From positions 1 through 6,844 of the forward strand of contig JALSNP010000086.1 in the NCBI GenBank assembly GCA_026986935.1: a stretch of DNA of 6,844 bases. Direction: 5' to 3'. Positions 6,078 to 6,844 of this stretch are shown here, piece by piece. This DNA comes from Pyrodictiaceae archaeon. Its GTDB lineage: Archaea; Thermoproteota; Thermoprotei_A; Sulfolobales; Pyrodictiaceae. A program made the position numbers and the translations under genes. The notes below the pieces were generated by a model. It had not been told where the DNA came from, made no database searches, and was given only the letters and a program-made list of their open reading frames with translations. The stretch's first letter is position 1, and every line of letters begins with the position of its first letter.

Positions 6078-6092
6078 CTCTGCTTAGCAGAG
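6078..6092. repeat. 15-base perfect palindrome overlapping the protease ribosome-binding site
   Basis: CTCTGCT-T-AGCAGAG has two 7-base arms around one base. On the protease strand it covers the predicted transcription start and leader and runs into GAGGAGG. As DNA it could be an operator. As RNA it could fold into a six-pair hairpin with a three-base loop that partly hides the ribosome site. A 15-base relative with the same pattern lies inside the protease gene at 4724-4738. Confidence 0.55.
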
Positions 6093-6150
6093 CGTTAGGC
6101 GGCGAGCGGTAAATAATTACCCCCGAGGATCTCGCCCTCATTATAGGAGT

Positions 6151-6178
6151 AAGGGTTTACGTTTCCACATAAACCCTT
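6151..6178. repeat. Inverted repeat between TATA-like element and start of the coiled-coil gene
   Basis: AAGGGTTTA (6151-6159) and TAAACCCTT (6170-6178) are perfect 9-base arms around a ten-base spacer. They lie just downstream of the TATA-like CATTATAGG and span the predicted transcription start, where archaeal repressors commonly bind. The following T run (6177-6181) makes it resemble a hairpin terminator, but it precedes a gene rather than following one. Confidence 0.5.
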
Positions 6179-6197
6179 TTTCTCGGGGAGAGAACAA

Positions 6198-6638
6198 ATG
6201 CCGGATGATAGGTACGAGAAACTAAAAGAGCTTATAGAGTCTCGGATAGAGCAACTCGAACAAGAGTTGCAACTTTACCAACAGCTCCTAGAACTCTTAT
6301 CAGAGTGTGGAAGAACGGTTATGGGTCGTGGGGCGAATGCTCCTGGTAAAGAGTTTAGATCCAAAAGCGGAAAAGTGGTTGCTAAGCTGAGCATGACAAG
6401 GGATACATTTAGGCTTGTTTTCTTAAAGCCGGTGCCCAGCGCTCATCCCTACATAAAGTATGTTCGTAGCAGCTTGCAGAATCTAGCGGAGACTTATGAG
6501 GGCCTTGAGTACAGTTTCGAGGAACGCGATGGCAAGACGGAGGCCATCCTTGTAACAGGGGTAACTAGGGATAACATAGATGATGTAAAAGCGGTATTAG
6601 AGTTCGTTGCGTCCAAGATAGCGTCGCTGGCGGACTAG
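6198..6638 (+). CDS. Uncharacterised archaeal protein: N-terminal coiled coil plus alpha/beta domain
   Basis: I do not recognise this 146-residue protein. Residues about 5-37 form a strongly charged, Leu/Glu/Gln-rich helix with heptad-like spacing of Leu20, Leu24, Leu30-31 and Leu33-34, so it probably dimerises as a coiled coil; it also resembles prefoldin helices superficially. A Gly-rich linker (43-50) leads to a compact domain (about 58-145) with alternating strands (59-66, 70-77, 114-120) and helices (85-99, 127-145), and a conserved-looking Pro-x-x-Ser-Ala-His-Pro-Tyr segment at 78-85. It lacks a signal peptide or membrane segment, so it is probably cytoplasmic. The ATG has GGAGAG five bases upstream. 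It stands alone, divergent from the protease, and ends in a CTAG shared with the stop codon of the convergent gene. A role in protein-protein or nucleic-acid interaction is a guess. Confidence 0.82.
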   Translation: MPDDRYEKLKELIESRIEQLEQELQLYQQLLELLSECGRTVMGRGANAPGKEFRSKSGKVVAKLSMTRDTFRLVFLKPVPSAHPYIKYVRSSLQNLAETYEGLEYSFEERDGKTEAILVTGVTRDNIDDVKAVLEFVASKIASLAD

Positions 6639-6844
6639 CCTATCTTAACATCCACGACTACTTGGCTTCTCCGCGGCCCCACAGTCCTAACAACCCGGGC
6701 TAGCAAGAAATCAAACCCCTTAACCCCTATCTCGGCTAATCGCTCCTCAAGCATTTTCTTAGCCTTCTCCCGCGGGTCAACACCCTTCTCAGAAAATACG
6801 TGTAAGTATACATGTATAATTCCTCTACCCCCTTGTAGCGCTTT
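6635..6844 (-). CDS. Unrecognised protein, C-terminal 69 residues (gene continues past the window edge)
   Basis: An open minus-strand frame runs from the window edge to a TAG at 6635-6637, with no start codon needed inside the window. The purine-rich codons (AAG, GAG, GTT, AGG) resemble those of the neighbouring genes, supporting real coding. The visible part has a strand of Ile-Ile-His-Val-Tyr-Leu-His-Val, a Ser-Glu-Lys-Gly-Val-Asp-Pro turn, a charged helix (Arg-Glu-Lys-Ala-Lys-Lys-Met-Leu-Glu-Glu), and two more strands (Phe-Leu-Leu-Ala-Arg-Val-Val, and Val-Val-Val-Asp-Val near the end). It looks like a small alpha/beta domain, possibly RNA-binding given its basic character, but I cannot name a family. 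It overlaps the coiled-coil gene by four bases, tail to tail, through a shared CTAG. Confidence 0.6.
   Translation of the reverse strand, partial: KALQGGRGIIHVYLHVFSEKGVDPREKAKKMLEERLAEIGVKGFDFLLARVVRTVGPRRSQVVVDVKIG

Larger units (their letters stand above)
6068..6197. promoter_or_regulatory. Divergent promoter region of the protease and the coiled-coil protein, rich in dyads
   Basis: For the protease, a minus-strand TATA-like TAATTATTTA lies inside the dyad GGTAA-N4-TTACC (6108-6121). It predicts transcription from about 6088 and a 20-base leader with GAGGAGG (6074-6080). For the plus-strand gene, CATTATAGG at 6139-6147 is the best TATA-like element, predicting a start near 6167, with GGAGAG at 6187-6192 as ribosome site. 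Two further inverted repeats sit at regulator-like positions and are listed separately. The promoter calls are inferred from base composition and spacing. Confidence 0.5.

Noticed and set aside
6151..6181. Hairpin followed by five T residues, resembling an intrinsic terminator
   Set aside because: It lies between two divergent genes, upstream of both starts, with no transcript expected to end there; an operator or leader role fits better.
6251..6270. Inverted repeat GCAACTC-N6-GAGTTGC at the start of the coiled-coil gene
   Set aside because: It falls in repetitive Glu-Gln-Leu codons of the coiled coil (GAG CAA CTC / GAG TTG CAA), which readily create such symmetry.
1772..6738. The 10-mer ATCTCGGCTA (or complement) at 1772-1781, 3604-3613 and 6729-6738
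   Set aside because: Two copies encode Ala-Glu-Ile in the locally preferred codons; only the copy at 3604-3613 is non-coding, so there is no solid repeat family.
1..6844. Search for tRNA, rRNA, CRISPR arrays, transposon ends or attachment sites
   Set aside because: No tandem spaced repeats, conserved RNA signatures, transposase-like frames or paired terminal repeats were seen by eye; small C/D-box-like motifs noticed inside genes lacked matching partner boxes.

Overview
The window looks like chromosomal DNA of a hyperthermophilic crenarchaeote, probably a Desulfurococcales/Pyrodictiaceae-type organism. The genus is a guess. The basis is the gene content (a TtuA-type tRNA thiolase beside a ubiquitin-like sulfur carrier, a family-4 Fe-S uracil-DNA glycosylase, an exported Lon-type protease without ATPase), heavy use of AGG/AGA and ATA codons, TTG/GTG starts, GGTG/GAGG Shine-Dalgarno sites and very short intergenic gaps. 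There is no sign of a prophage, insertion sequence, CRISPR array, tRNA or rRNA. No gene-free stretch exceeds about 130 bases.

Layout. 1-216 (+) is the C-terminal end of an ABC permease of the BMP/simple-sugar (nucleoside-type) class. 231-1457 (-) is an uncharacterised 408-residue protein whose C-terminal third reads as a PD-(D/E)XK-like nuclease fold with an ExE variant. A 95-base divergent promoter region carries two inverted copies of GTGTATAGG. It is followed by a two-gene overlapping operon (1553-2747, +): a 68-residue beta-grasp ubiquitin-like protein ending in Gly-Gly, and a TtuA/Ncs6-type PP-loop tRNA 2-thiolation enzyme. 2722-3558 (-) is uridine phosphorylase, divergent from a family-4 uracil-DNA glycosylase (3680-4345, +) that ends in a PCNA-binding (PIP) motif. 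4313-6067 (-) is a membrane-anchored, exported S16 (Lon-like) serine protease. Across a promoter region rich in dyads, 6198-6638 (+) is an unrecognised coiled-coil plus alpha/beta protein. The window ends inside an unrecognised gene on the minus strand (6635-6844).

How the genes fit together. The clearest functional unit is the ubiquitin-like carrier plus TtuA, the pair needed for sulfur transfer to tRNA (s2T54 in thermophiles). The E1-like activating enzyme is not in the window. The permease end and uridine phosphorylase are both compatible with nucleoside uptake and breakdown, but they are not in one operon. The genes alternate in strand throughout. Three of the four tail-to-tail pairs overlap (by 26, 33 and 4 bases) and the fourth is separated by only 14 bases. 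The most interesting unexplained points are the nuclease-like protein facing the ubiquitin-like/TtuA operon across a shared palindromic promoter, the PIP box on the glycosylase, and a CTCnGCTwAGCnGAG palindrome present both in the promoter and inside the gene of the exported protease.
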